In this document: one piece after another, positions 9,450 through 18,012 of the stretch
How positions within the stretch are numbered: position 1 is the first letter of the stretch
Layout of the letters: every line of letters starts with the position of its first letter
Assembly: GCA_947581855.1 (NCBI GenBank)
Contig: CANPVZ010000021.1
Location: 1 to 64,000, forward strand
Source: an uncultured Phocaeicola sp.
Lineage (GTDB): Bacteria > Bacteroidota > Bacteroidia > Bacteroidales > Bacteroidaceae
Direction of reading: 5' to 3'
DNA: 64,000 nucleotides
Notes under the pieces: generated by a model
What the model was told of the DNA's origin: nothing
The model's input: only the letters and a program-made list of their open reading frames with translations
The model's database searches: none
Translations under genes and position numbers: made by a program

Positions 9450-9537
9450 ATCGGTTCAGTTGGAGGGAAATGAACGTTCATTTAGGAGGAAACGAACGTT
9501 CATTTGTACCCGAACGAACGTTCGTTTGAAAAAGGTT
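9450..9537. repeat. 22-bp tandem repeat with palindromic core GAACGTTC
   Basis: GAACGTTC starts at 9472, 9494 and 9516, exactly 22 bp apart, each followed by ATTT or GTTT. A degraded fourth unit precedes them. The third core extends to a 14-bp perfect palindrome, AACGAACGTTCGTT (9513-9526). The spacing is about two helical turns. It lies between the GNAT gene stop (9604) and the methyltransferase start (9037), so it could be an operator for the latter or a relic repeat. Confidence 0.7.
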
Positions 9538-9603
9538 CTATTATGTATTTTCTTGCCCGTATTTGTAGGGCGGTAAAAAGAATTGTCGATAGCCTTTGTC
9601 GGA

Positions 9604-10092
9604 TTAGATCCGTTGATAAGCGATGCGGGGCGTTCCGTTGGCTACGTAGATGATTCCGCAACGGATGAAACCGTTCCGTACGAGCAATTTCTGCATCACC
9701 TTGTTGTCGGCATGGGTATCTACGCGGAGATGCGGGTATTGGTTGTAACACCAGTCGATACAGGCCTTAGCTATTCCTTTGTAACTGCCGTCGGAAGCAA
9801 TACGGTGGATAACGTAATAAGGATCATTGTCGGGCCAGGCTCCGTCTTCTATGTAAGAATAGGTAGGGTCGGGACCGGGAATAAAACAGAAAGTACCTAC
9901 TATTTGCCCCGCTTCGTTCTCACAGACATGGCAATGTGAGATTTCTATTTCGTTTTCCATAAGTTTGCGTTGCGGATAACCGTTTACCCATTGATTAGCG
10001 TTTCCGGTCGATTGCATGAAACGGCGGGCGATGTCGAAGATTTCCATTACTCGGTCAAGGTCCGAGGGGAGTGCTTTACGTATGGTTATCAT
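9604..10092 (-). CDS. GNAT-family N-acetyltransferase
   Basis: A 162-residue protein with the GNAT fold, predicted to transfer an acetyl group from acetyl-CoA to an unknown amine. The N terminus MITIRKALPSDLDRVMEIF is the classic first strand and helix. A central strand (GQIVGTFCFIPGPDPTY) precedes the acetyl-CoA loop region (HRIASDGSYKGIAKACIDWC), and a C-terminal LLVRNGFIRCGIIYV completes the fold. The gene ends in a segment specifying RIAYQRI. It is followed on the same strand, 37 bp upstream, by the methionine sulfoxide reductase gene, so the two may share a transcript. The substrate is not known. Confidence 0.85.
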   Translation of the reverse strand: MITIRKALPSDLDRVMEIFDIARRFMQSTGNANQWVNGYPQRKLMENEIEISHCHVCENEAGQIVGTFCFIPGPDPTYSYIEDGAWPDNDPYYVIHRIASDGSYKGIAKACIDWCYNQYPHLRVDTHADNKVMQKLLVRNGFIRCGIIYVANGTPRIAYQRI

Positions 10093-10128
10093 GTCCTTCT
10101 GTTTTTAAATAGGTTATTTCTCATGCGG

Positions 10129-10605
10129 TTATTCTCTGCTCAGTAATTTGCCGATGCATTCAAGATAATGCGCGTCTGTTTCATCAAACGTATTGAGATA
10201 TTCGCTGTCGATGTCTAATACAGCGAAAACCTCTCCTTGACGGAACAACGGTATGACAATTTCCGAACGGGAAGCCGAACTGCATGCAATGTGTCCGGGA
10301 AATGTTTCTACATCGGGTACGATGATGGTACGCCCTTCTTTCCATGCAGTGCCGCAAACGCCTTTTCCGTAACCGATGCGTGTGCAGGCCAAGGGGCCCT
10401 GAAAGGGAGAAAGCACCAGTTGCTTTTCCTTTACCCGGTAAAAGCCAACCCACCAAAAACGGAATGTTTCCATGATGGCGGCAGCTACGTTGGCCATGTT
10501 GGCTACTTCGTCTGTTTCCGCTTCAATTAACGAAGCGATTTGAGGCAATAACGTTTCGTATTGTTCTTGTTTACTTCCTTCTGCTTTTTGTAGAGTTTCT
10601 GCCAT
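10129..10605 (-). CDS. msrC: Free methionine-(R)-sulfoxide reductase, GAF domain
   Basis: The enzyme reduces free L-methionine-(R)-sulfoxide back to methionine and protects against oxidants. The 158-residue protein is a single GAF domain. It carries the three family cysteines at 74 (GPLACTRI), 84 (GVCGTAW) and 108 (FPGHIACSS), which match the catalytic set of the E. coli enzyme with a shift of ten residues. The SRSEIVIPL and VLDIDSEYL segments are also conserved. It is probably cotranscribed with the downstream acetyltransferase gene. The identification is firm because every catalytic residue is visible. Confidence 0.92.
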   Translation of the reverse strand: MAETLQKAEGSKQEQYETLLPQIASLIEAETDEVANMANVAAAIMETFRFWWVGFYRVKEKQLVLSPFQGPLACTRIGYGKGVCGTAWKEGRTIIVPDVETFPGHIACSSASRSEIVIPLFRQGEVFAVLDIDSEYLNTFDETDAHYLECIGKLLSRE

Positions 10606-10837
10606 ATTTCCAGATTATTGGGTGATTGTGTTTCTATAAATTTTTGCCTTTTCTTACATTCTATTCTTCCGAGAAGGTAGTTATAAATAGAACCTCAATC
10701 GTTATTTATCTGCAAAGTAAAAGATATTCTTTCTTTTCTCCATCACTTAAGTGCAGAATTTTATTTCGAGACCGGATACTTCAGGAGTAGTTTTTTGTGC
10801 GTTATGATATCTTTCTACTATTTAATTAAAAATGAAA

Positions 10838-10902
10838 AGCCAAAAGTACAGAACTAAAAACGACTGTCCGGATCGAAAACTTTTAGTTCTATACTTTTGG
10901 CT
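10838..10902 (-). terminator. Terminator of the RND efflux operon
   Basis: A long inverted repeat (AGCCAAAAGTAcAGAACTAAAA with its complement, one mismatch) lies just past the last gene of the operon at 10929. The remaining bases of 10606-10837 contain no visible gene. Confidence 0.75.
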
Positions 10903-10928
10903 CTATAGTCTCTTTATTTTTATTCTCT

Positions 10929-12299
10929 TTATTCTTGTCCTCCTCCTAAAGCTTGGTAAAGGTTGATAAGACTTTGAATTTCAGTAAAGCGGTTGGCAAC
11001 GTGATTTAATTGAGCATTCAGCAATGTTTGCCTTGCCGTCAATACTTCCAGATATGTAGTGTTACCATGCTGCATCAATAAAGATGTGCTTTCAACAGCT
11101 CTTTCCAAGGAAGAAATTTGTTTTTCGTATTCTTGAGCCTTGCTTTGAGCCGTTTGATATTGCGTCAGCGCATTGTTTACTTCACTTCCGGCATTCAGCA
11201 ATGTTTGTTGAAAAGCCAGTTTGGCTTCTTCCTGCTGTGCTTTGGCTATACGCAGCTGAGCACTGTTTAGTCCTTTATTGAATAACGATTGAGTGATAGT
11301 ACCCACAGCCGTAGCCAGTAGCTTACCCGGATTGATGATACCTGCTCCGGAATTATTTGTCCATCCGGCACTTCCGCTTAGGATAATAGATGGATAGAAA
11401 GCTGTACGGGCCTGATTAACTCCGTAGAAAGCCTGTTCCATACCTCTTTCCGCACTTCGTACATCCGGACGGTTGGCCAGCATTTGCAAGGGAATGCCTA
11501 CGGTAAAATTGTCCGGTAATACTTGTCCGGCTAACTTGCCACGTTGAATTTTGTGGGGCGTTTCAGCTAATATCAACGATATAGAATTCTCTACCTGATT
11601 AATTTGTTCACGCAAGTCGAGCACGGTGGTACGTATACCATAATAAGTTGCTTCCGTTTGTGCTACGGCGGCTTCGGTAGTCATGCCGGCGTTCATTAAT
11701 GCACGGGTACTTTCCAAACTTTCTTTCCAATTTTGTTCGGTACTTTCGGCAATGCGTAATTGTTCATCGAGCATTAATAAGGTATAATAACTGTTGGCTA
11801 TGGCAGCAATCAGTTGAGTTTGTACAGCTTGGGCATAGTCTTGACTTTGTGCTAACACTGCTTTAGCCTGACGCTTGGCATTGAGTAAACGTCCAAAAAT
11901 ATCCACTTCCCAGCTTGCTGTCAAGGGTAAAGTATAAGTTTGGGTAGCTTTGCTTTTATCGAAACTGCTCACTGTTCCCTGTGGCGCCAGAGAGAAAGAA
12001 GGCAGGAACGCCAGTTTGGCAGCTTTCAGCGCAGCTTCCGATTCTTTGATACGCCAGTGGGCCGATTGCAAATCGGTATTGTTTTGCAGACCTTGTTCAA
12101 TGAGGTTTTGCAATTGCGGGTCGGTAAATAATTCCCGCCAACTGAGATTGCTTATGTTATTCAAAGTGTCTGATACCACCGTCTCGTTTCCATATAAGTC
12201 TTCGGGAACAGAGGTAACAGGTTTGTATTTGTTGTAGATACCACAGCTGCTCAATAAGGCAGCTGTGGATAAAAGACATATTATTTTCTTCATTTTCAC
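10929..12299 (-). CDS. RND efflux outer-membrane factor, TolC/NodT family lipoprotein
   Basis: This is the outer-membrane exit duct of a tripartite drug efflux pump. The 456-residue protein starts with a lipoprotein signal (MKMKKIICLL, then LLSSCGIYNK with the lipidated Cys). It shows the duplicated OEP domain: helical hairpins rich in Ala and Gln (LRIAESTEQNWKESLESTRAL and the C-terminal TYLEVLTARQTLLNAQLN). The start ATG overlaps the end of the pump gene by 4 bp, so the two are translationally coupled. A terminator follows, making this the last gene of the operon. Which drugs are exported cannot be read from sequence. Confidence 0.94.
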   Translation of the reverse strand: MKMKKIICLLSTAALLSSCGIYNKYKPVTSVPEDLYGNETVVSDTLNNISNLSWRELFTDPQLQNLIEQGLQNNTDLQSAHWRIKESEAALKAAKLAFLPSFSLAPQGTVSSFDKSKATQTYTLPLTASWEVDIFGRLLNAKRQAKAVLAQSQDYAQAVQTQLIAAIANSYYTLLMLDEQLRIAESTEQNWKESLESTRALMNAGMTTEAAVAQTEATYYGIRTTVLDLREQINQVENSISLILAETPHKIQRGKLAGQVLPDNFTVGIPLQMLANRPDVRSAERGMEQAFYGVNQARTAFYPSIILSGSAGWTNNSGAGIINPGKLLATAVGTITQSLFNKGLNSAQLRIAKAQQEEAKLAFQQTLLNAGSEVNNALTQYQTAQSKAQEYEKQISSLERAVESTSLLMQHGNTTYLEVLTARQTLLNAQLNHVANRFTEIQSLINLYQALGGGQE

Positions 12300-15200
12300 T
12301 TGTTGTTTTCGTCGTTAAATGCACTCTTTTCGCGCAGACTGCGTTCGCGTTCAGCTTCTACCTGCGCATCAGCTTCTTCTTTCAAAGCCGGACGGATGCG
12401 TTCTTGCAAATATTCGAATACAATATAGAATACCGGAACCACAAACAGTAAGGCCAAAGTTCCTACCAGCATACCACCTACTACTCCGGTTCCTAATGAA
12501 CTGTTTCCGTTGGCTCCGGCACCCGAAGCGAACATTAAAGGCAACATACCGAATATCATAGTTAATACCGTCATGAGGATCGGACGGAAACGAGCTTGGG
12601 CGGCTACATAAGCCGATTCGATAATACCCATTCCCTTACGACGGCGTTCGATGGCGAACTCGGTAATAAGAATTGCTGTTTTGGCTAACAAACCAATCAA
12701 CATGATGACACCGGTTTGGAGATAGATGTTGTTTTCCAGACCGAATATCTTGGCAAACAAGAAACTACCCATCAATCCGAACGGTACGGAGAAGATGACT
12801 GCAAACGGAATGAGGAAACTTTCGTATAGGCATGCCAGAATCAAGTAAATCAACAGAATGCAGACCCCATAAATAAATACGGTAGAACCGCCTCCGCTTT
12901 GCGACTCTTCGCGCGACATACCTCCGTATTCGTAACCGTAACCACTGGGTAAAGTTTGTTCAGCTACTTCTTCGATGGCTTTCATCGCTTCACCGGAAGA
13001 GTATCCTTCGGCTACATTCACATTGGCACTGATGGAACTGAACAAATTGAAACGAGTTGAAATTTCAGGGCCCATTACTTTCTTCAGTGTAATGAACTGG
13101 CTAAGCGGAGCCATTTCGTTTCCGCTGCGGACATATAAATTATGCAACGACTGCTCGTCCAGACGATATTGAGGAGCGGCTTGTAACATTACGCGGTACA
13201 CTTTACCGAATTCATTGTAGTTGGAGACATAAGCGCCACCACAGTAGTTACTTAAAACACTGAGTACTGATGAAGGAGAGATACCGGCACGCTTACATTT
13301 TGCAGCGTCCACATCTACGGAGTATTGCGGGAAGTTCATGGCATAAGAAGTATAGGCCATGGCTACTTCCGGACGTTGGTTCAATGCCATCAGGAACTTC
13401 GTCACCGAATTATAGAACGTGGTCATGTCGCCTCCGGTCTTATCCTGTAAGTTCAAGTCAATAGAGTTACCCATACCGTAACCCGGAATCATACCCGGCT
13501 GGAAGGTAAATACTTGCGCGTCTTTAATTTGAGCGAACTGTGCGTTTAAGCGGCCAATCACGGCATCGGACTTCTGGCTGGCTTTGGTTCGTTCGTCCCA
13601 AGGCTTCAAGCGGACAATTACCGTACCGTACGAAACACCTTGTCCTGAAATCAAACCGTAACCGGTGACTTTCTGATAATGTTCTATTTCCGGTGTGTTT
13701 TTCAGAATAGCCTCTACTTTGTCCAAAACCTTGTTCGTTTCGTTAAGTCCGCTACCCGGAGCTGCACTGACGTTGATCATACAGGTACCTTGGTCCTCTT
13801 GGGGAACCAAACCTGTTTTGGTGGTGCTCATAAAGAATACCAGCAAAGCGATAGCTGCTATAAAAGATGCCCATACCATCCAGCGATGATGGATAAAGAA
13901 CATCACTCCTTTTTTATATTTACCGAGCATGGCATTGAAAGAAGCATTATAAGCTGCCTTTACACGACCGTTGATACTCTTGGCGCTTTTGGTTCCGTCA
14001 GACGGGCGCATGAGCATAGCGCAAAGTGCCGGACAAAGAGTTAATGCACTGATACAAGAGATACCTACCGAGGTAGCCATGGTGATACCGAACTGTGTAT
14101 AGAAGATACCCGAAGTTCCGCCCATAAAAGTTACAGGAATAAACACAGCCATAAATACGAATGTACAAGAGATAACCGCCATTGTTACGTCACTCATGGC
14201 GTCTTTTGTCGCCAGATAAGGTGATTTGTAACCTACATCGAACTTTGCCTGCACGGCTTCCACCACCACAATCGCATCATCCACCACCGTACCGATGGCC
14301 AATACTAGAGCGAAAAGAGTAAGGATGTTGATACTGAAGCCGGCTGCCGTTAAGCAGGCAAAGGTTCCAATTAACGAAACAATAATAGAAATAGATGGTA
14401 TGAGCGTACTCTTAAAATCTTGCAGGAAGAAATAGACTACCAAGATAACCAGGATAATAGCTATAATCAAGGTTTCTACTACTTCGTGAATGGATTCGAA
14501 CAAGAAATCGTTCGAACTCATCATGGTTATAAAATCTACGCCTTTAGGCAAATCTTTTCTTAACTCGTCCAATAAGGCGGTGATGTCATTGTTTACCTGT
14601 GTTGCGTTGGCTCCGGCAACCTGGAATACGAGGAACGTACACGAGGGATTACCGTCCATAGTACTGTGAAAACTGTAAGAGAGAGAACCTAACTCTACAT
14701 CAGCAACATCTTTCAGACGCAACACATTACCGTTTTCTTCGGAACGGATAACGATATTTCTGAAATCTTCAGCACTCTTCAAACGTCCTTTATATTTCAT
14801 GGTATACTGGAACGTATTATCGGAGTTTTCACCCAACGCTCCGGTAGGAGATTCAATGTTTTGCTCGCCCAAAACGGCTGTAATGTCCGCAGGAATCAGA
14901 CCATATTGCGCCATTACGTCCGGCTTCAACCAAATACGCATACTGTATGTGTCGCCTAACGCCATCACATCACCCACACCGGCAATACGTTTAATTTGCG
15001 GAATAACATTGATATCTAGATAGTTGGATAAGAAACGTTCGTCATAAGTTCCGTCGGTGCTTACTAACGAAGCAATCTGCAAGAAACTTGTTTGTTGTTT
15101 CTGGGTGGTAACACCGATTTGGGTTACTTCCGCCGGTAGTAATCCCTGTGCTTTGGCTACGCGGTTCTGCACGTTGACAGCAGCCATATCCGGATCGGTT

Positions 15201-15493
15201 CCTTGTTTAAAATAAACTTGGATGGTTGCCGTACCGGAGTTAGTAGCGGTAGAGGTCATGTAAATCATGTTTTCCACACCGTTGATACTCTCTTCCAACG
15301 GCATAATCACGCTCTTTTGCACGGCTTCGGCATTGGCTCCGGTATAAGTAGCACTTACATTAACGGTTGGAGGTGCGATATCCGGATACTGCTCAACGGG
15401 AAGCGTAAAGAGTGATATGAGTCCCACCACCAGAATAAGGATGGAGACCGAGATGGCCATCACGGGACGTTTTATAAATATATTTCCTTTCAT
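12296..15493 (-). CDS. RND multidrug efflux pump, HAE1/AcrB family
   Basis: The inner-membrane proton-driven pump of the operon. The 1,065-residue length, the N terminus with its first membrane helix (VMAISVSILILVVGLISLF), and the paired aspartates of the proton relay in AIGTVVDDAIVVVEAVQ all fit AcrB. The GMSREESQSGGGS and GLLAKTAILITEFA segments match the periplasmic docking region and the C-terminal transmembrane block. It lies between the adaptor gene (50 bp upstream) and the outer-membrane factor gene (4-bp overlap). No frame break or missing domain is visible. Confidence 0.96.
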   Translation of the reverse strand: MKGNIFIKRPVMAISVSILILVVGLISLFTLPVEQYPDIAPPTVNVSATYTGANAEAVQKSVIMPLEESINGVENMIYMTSTATNSGTATIQVYFKQGTDPDMAAVNVQNRVAKAQGLLPAEVTQIGVTTQKQQTSFLQIASLVSTDGTYDERFLSNYLDINVIPQIKRIAGVGDVMALGDTYSMRIWLKPDVMAQYGLIPADITAVLGEQNIESPTGALGENSDNTFQYTMKYKGRLKSAEDFRNIVIRSEENGNVLRLKDVADVELGSLSYSFHSTMDGNPSCTFLVFQVAGANATQVNNDITALLDELRKDLPKGVDFITMMSSNDFLFESIHEVVETLIIAIILVILVVYFFLQDFKSTLIPSISIIVSLIGTFACLTAAGFSINILTLFALVLAIGTVVDDAIVVVEAVQAKFDVGYKSPYLATKDAMSDVTMAVISCTFVFMAVFIPVTFMGGTSGIFYTQFGITMATSVGISCISALTLCPALCAMLMRPSDGTKSAKSINGRVKAAYNASFNAMLGKYKKGVMFFIHHRWMVWASFIAAIALLVFFMSTTKTGLVPQEDQGTCMINVSAAPGSGLNETNKVLDKVEAILKNTPEIEHYQKVTGYGLISGQGVSYGTVIVRLKPWDERTKASQKSDAVIGRLNAQFAQIKDAQVFTFQPGMIPGYGMGNSIDLNLQDKTGGDMTTFYNSVTKFLMALNQRPEVAMAYTSYAMNFPQYSVDVDAAKCKRAGISPSSVLSVLSNYCGGAYVSNYNEFGKVYRVMLQAAPQYRLDEQSLHNLYVRSGNEMAPLSQFITLKKVMGPEISTRFNLFSSISANVNVAEGYSSGEAMKAIEEVAEQTLPSGYGYEYGGMSREESQSGGGSTVFIYGVCILLIYLILACLYESFLIPFAVIFSVPFGLMGSFLFAKIFGLENNIYLQTGVIMLIGLLAKTAILITEFAIERRRKGMGIIESAYVAAQARFRPILMTVLTMIFGMLPLMFASGAGANGNSSLGTGVVGGMLVGTLALLFVVPVFYIVFEYLQERIRPALKEEADAQVEAERERSLREKSAFNDENNK

Positions 15494-15543
15494 TGTGTTT
15501 CTGTAATTAAGAATTTAATTCCTTTCTTTGCGTGTTGCAAGTG

Positions 15544-16644
15544 TTATTTTTCCACAGGTGTTCCCTCGCGGATTAATCCGGCTCCTTCGGCTATAATTTC
15601 ATCTCCGGCTTTAAGTCCGTCGGTTACGATATAGTTTTGTCCGTCGTTGTTGGGAGCAACGGTAATCAGGGCAGAAGTAGCCTTTCCGTCCACTACTTTG
15701 TATACTAAAGTCTTATCTTGCATTCTTACCGTAGCGCCTTGAGGAATGGCAATACAATCTTTGTAGACGGTAGGAATAATCAGATTACCCGATGCACCGC
15801 TGCTTAACAGTCTGTCGGGGTTAGGGAATACGGCGCGTGCGGTGACAGCTCCGGTTTGGCGGTCTATCACTCCGCTGATGCTCTCTACTTTTCCTTTAAG
15901 CGGATACATGGACTGGTCGTTCAGTTGCAGTTCCACTTCCGGCATATTTTCGATAGCTTTAGTCGGTGAACCGTATTGGCGGATAAGTTCCAACAGCTGA
16001 TTTTCATTCATAGAGAAGTAAATATACATTTCCGAATTGTCCGATACGGTAGTCAGAGGCTGAGGCAGGTTTGCGCTGACCAAAGCTCCCACACGGTAAG
16101 GCAATGTGCCTACTACTCCGTTCGATGGGCTCTTTACTTCCGTGTACGAAAGGTTGTTGCGTGCGTTTACTTCCTGTGCTTTCATCAGCGCCAGTTGTGC
16201 TTTAGCACTTAGCCAATTGTTCTCGGCTGTTTGCAGATCGAATGCCGAAACTACCTTTTTGGCAAATAACTCTTTCTTGCTGTCGTAAGTTAATTTAGCA
16301 GTACTTAATGCTGCCTGAGCGGCTTCTACATTAGCTGTTGCTGTGTTAAGGGCGGCCTGATAAGGCACCTGGTCGATGATAAACAATACTTGTCCTTTTT
16401 TTACAACATCGCCTTCGGATACACATAAGCGGGTAATGGTGCCCGATACTTGCGGATAGATATCGATATCCTGTCGTCCCCGGATAGAAGCAGAGTAACT
16501 ACTTTTTAGAGTCTGGTCGGAAGTTGCGACATTCATCACTGCGTACTTTGCGTTTCCTTGTGTTTGGGGTGCTTGTTTGCATCCGGTCATCGCACTACAG
16601 CTTATTAATAGAATAAGCCCTGCGTTACTAATCTTTTTTCTCAT
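15544..16644 (-). CDS. RND efflux periplasmic adaptor (membrane fusion protein), AcrA family
   Basis: The adaptor links the inner-membrane pump to the outer-membrane channel. The 366-residue protein is a lipoprotein (signal ending in SAMTGCKQAP). It has a barrel-sandwich hybrid domain (RQDIDIYPQVSGTITRLCV and the matching NGVVGTLPYRVGALV half), a helical hairpin (AALSTAKLTYDSKKELFAKK), and beta-barrel and membrane-proximal domains. It is the first gene of the operon and diverges from the AraC-type regulator at 16850, which likely controls it. Confidence 0.95.
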   Translation of the reverse strand: MRKKISNAGLILLISCSAMTGCKQAPQTQGNAKYAVMNVATSDQTLKSSYSASIRGRQDIDIYPQVSGTITRLCVSEGDVVKKGQVLFIIDQVPYQAALNTATANVEAAQAALSTAKLTYDSKKELFAKKVVSAFDLQTAENNWLSAKAQLALMKAQEVNARNNLSYTEVKSPSNGVVGTLPYRVGALVSANLPQPLTTVSDNSEMYIYFSMNENQLLELIRQYGSPTKAIENMPEVELQLNDQSMYPLKGKVESISGVIDRQTGAVTARAVFPNPDRLLSSGASGNLIIPTVYKDCIAIPQGATVRMQDKTLVYKVVDGKATSALITVAPNNDGQNYIVTDGLKAGDEIIAEGAGLIREGTPVEK

Positions 16645-16725
16645 TGATCTTTACTAATTTATTATTATTTCCCTATTGAATTTTGTTTTGTCTCATTATA
16701 AAGCCACTCTTGGCTAAAGTGGATG

Positions 16726-16733
16726 CAAAAATA
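16726..16733 (-). promoter_or_regulatory. Putative -7 box of the efflux operon
   Basis: TATTTTTG on the minus strand matches TAnnTTTG, 82 bp upstream of the adaptor start. No exact TTTG lies at the usual spacing, which would fit a promoter that needs an activator. Confidence 0.5.
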
Positions 16734-16799
16734 GATGGAATTCACTTAGAGTTTTACATCAAATTCGACATAAAATTGGTCAATATCGGAACATACTCC

Positions 16800-16829
16800 T
16801 TGTTTTTAAAGTATTTTATCCTATTTTTG
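16800..16829 (+). promoter_or_regulatory. Putative promoter of the AraC-type gene
   Basis: TTG (16800-16802) and TATTTTTG (16822-16829) are separated by 19 nt, ending 20 bp before the start codon. Confidence 0.55.
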
Positions 16830-16849
16830 CGGTATAATTAAGAACTGTT

Positions 16850-17683
16850 ATGGATATATTGCGATTGCCGGAAGGTGAACAGTTTATTGCTGGAAGCGGC
16901 TCATTGACGGGGGCCTACCAACGTTTGGTGAAGATTTACGACCCTTTGTTGTTCTTTTGCGTAAAAGGGAAGGGGCGTGTGGTAATAGACTTGAAAGAGT
17001 ATGATGTAAAAGAAGGAATGCTGTTGTGTCTCCCTATGGGAAGCATTGTGTCGTGTTCGCAACGCAGTGATGATTTACAGTTTTCTTTTATTATTTGCTC
17101 TTTTGAGATATTTCGGGAAGTAACGTTCCGTTTTGAACATGCCTTTTTCGAGTTCCTTAAAGATAATCCTTGCATAGAATTCCCGAAACACGGCGTAGCG
17201 GGTATGTTCGGTTTTGTTCAAGGCGTGATGTCTGTTTATGAGGATAAGGAACATATATTCCGGATTCCTGTATTGAAGAACATATTGCAGTGTTTCTTTA
17301 TGGAAGTGTATCACAAGTCGTTCAAACATCTGCGTGTTTCTGCTTCGAGAAGTACAAATCGGAGGGAAGCATTATTCAAACATTTTCTACAATTAGTGCA
17401 CGAATATTATGTTACCGAGCGTGAGGTATCGTTTTATGCCGATAAATTATGCATTACTTCGCGCTACCTTTCTGCTGTGGTGCATGGTGTGAGCGGACAT
17501 ACGCCTAAAGAGTTTATCGACAATTTTGTTATTTTAGAAATTAAGGCTCTGTTGCAGTCTACCGAATTGAGTATGCAGGAGATTGCCAATCAATTGCATT
17601 TCCCCGACCAATCATTTTTCGGCCGTTATTTTAAGAAACATACGGGAATGATGCCTAGCCGTTATCGCTCTGAATATAAGTAG
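16850..17683 (+). CDS. AraC-family transcriptional regulator
   Basis: The 277-residue protein has an N-terminal cupin-like sensing region (LLFFCVKGKGRVVIDLKEYDV) and a C-terminal AraC double helix-turn-helix. In the latter, FYADKLCITSRYLSAVVHGVSG forms the first motif and MQEIANQLHFPDQSFFGRYFK the second, followed by GMMPSRYR. It diverges from the RND efflux operon with about 200 bp between the start codons, which contain promoter boxes for both directions. It is therefore the obvious candidate regulator of the pump. The inducer is unknown. Confidence 0.93.
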   Translation: MDILRLPEGEQFIAGSGSLTGAYQRLVKIYDPLLFFCVKGKGRVVIDLKEYDVKEGMLLCLPMGSIVSCSQRSDDLQFSFIICSFEIFREVTFRFEHAFFEFLKDNPCIEFPKHGVAGMFGFVQGVMSVYEDKEHIFRIPVLKNILQCFFMEVYHKSFKHLRVSASRSTNRREALFKHFLQLVHEYYVTEREVSFYADKLCITSRYLSAVVHGVSGHTPKEFIDNFVILEIKALLQSTELSMQEIANQLHFPDQSFFGRYFKKHTGMMPSRYRSEYK

Positions 17684-17915
17684 CTTATATGAAATGTACG
17701 GGTCGGTTTCCACATTGGGTATTAGTGCCGGTTATAATTGAGAATGTTATGGGTTGGGAATAACTATACTACGAATAATTGCGGATTATTATGTTTTGTG
17801 TGATAAACGGTATTTATTGTTTTTCAATAAAGTAAATCTTCCTTTTTCCGGATAGGCTGGTGTGAAGAGAAAGGTTCCTGTTTATGAAATGGAAATAAGT
17901 TTGTTTGGATATTAA

Positions 17916-17973
17916 AAGAGATAAAGCAAGGTTACTCATCTAACAAATAATGGCTCCCTATACTTTATCTCTT
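17916..17973. terminator. Terminator between AraC-type and TonB-receptor genes
   Basis: AAGAGATAAAG pairs perfectly with CTTTATCTCTT over a 36-nt loop. The flanking genes converge here (17683 and 18013), so it may serve both. The rest of the 329-bp gap is featureless. Confidence 0.5.
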
Positions 17974-18012
17974 GAGCTTATATTGACTTGTTTAAAAGGG
18001 TCTTAAATCCGT

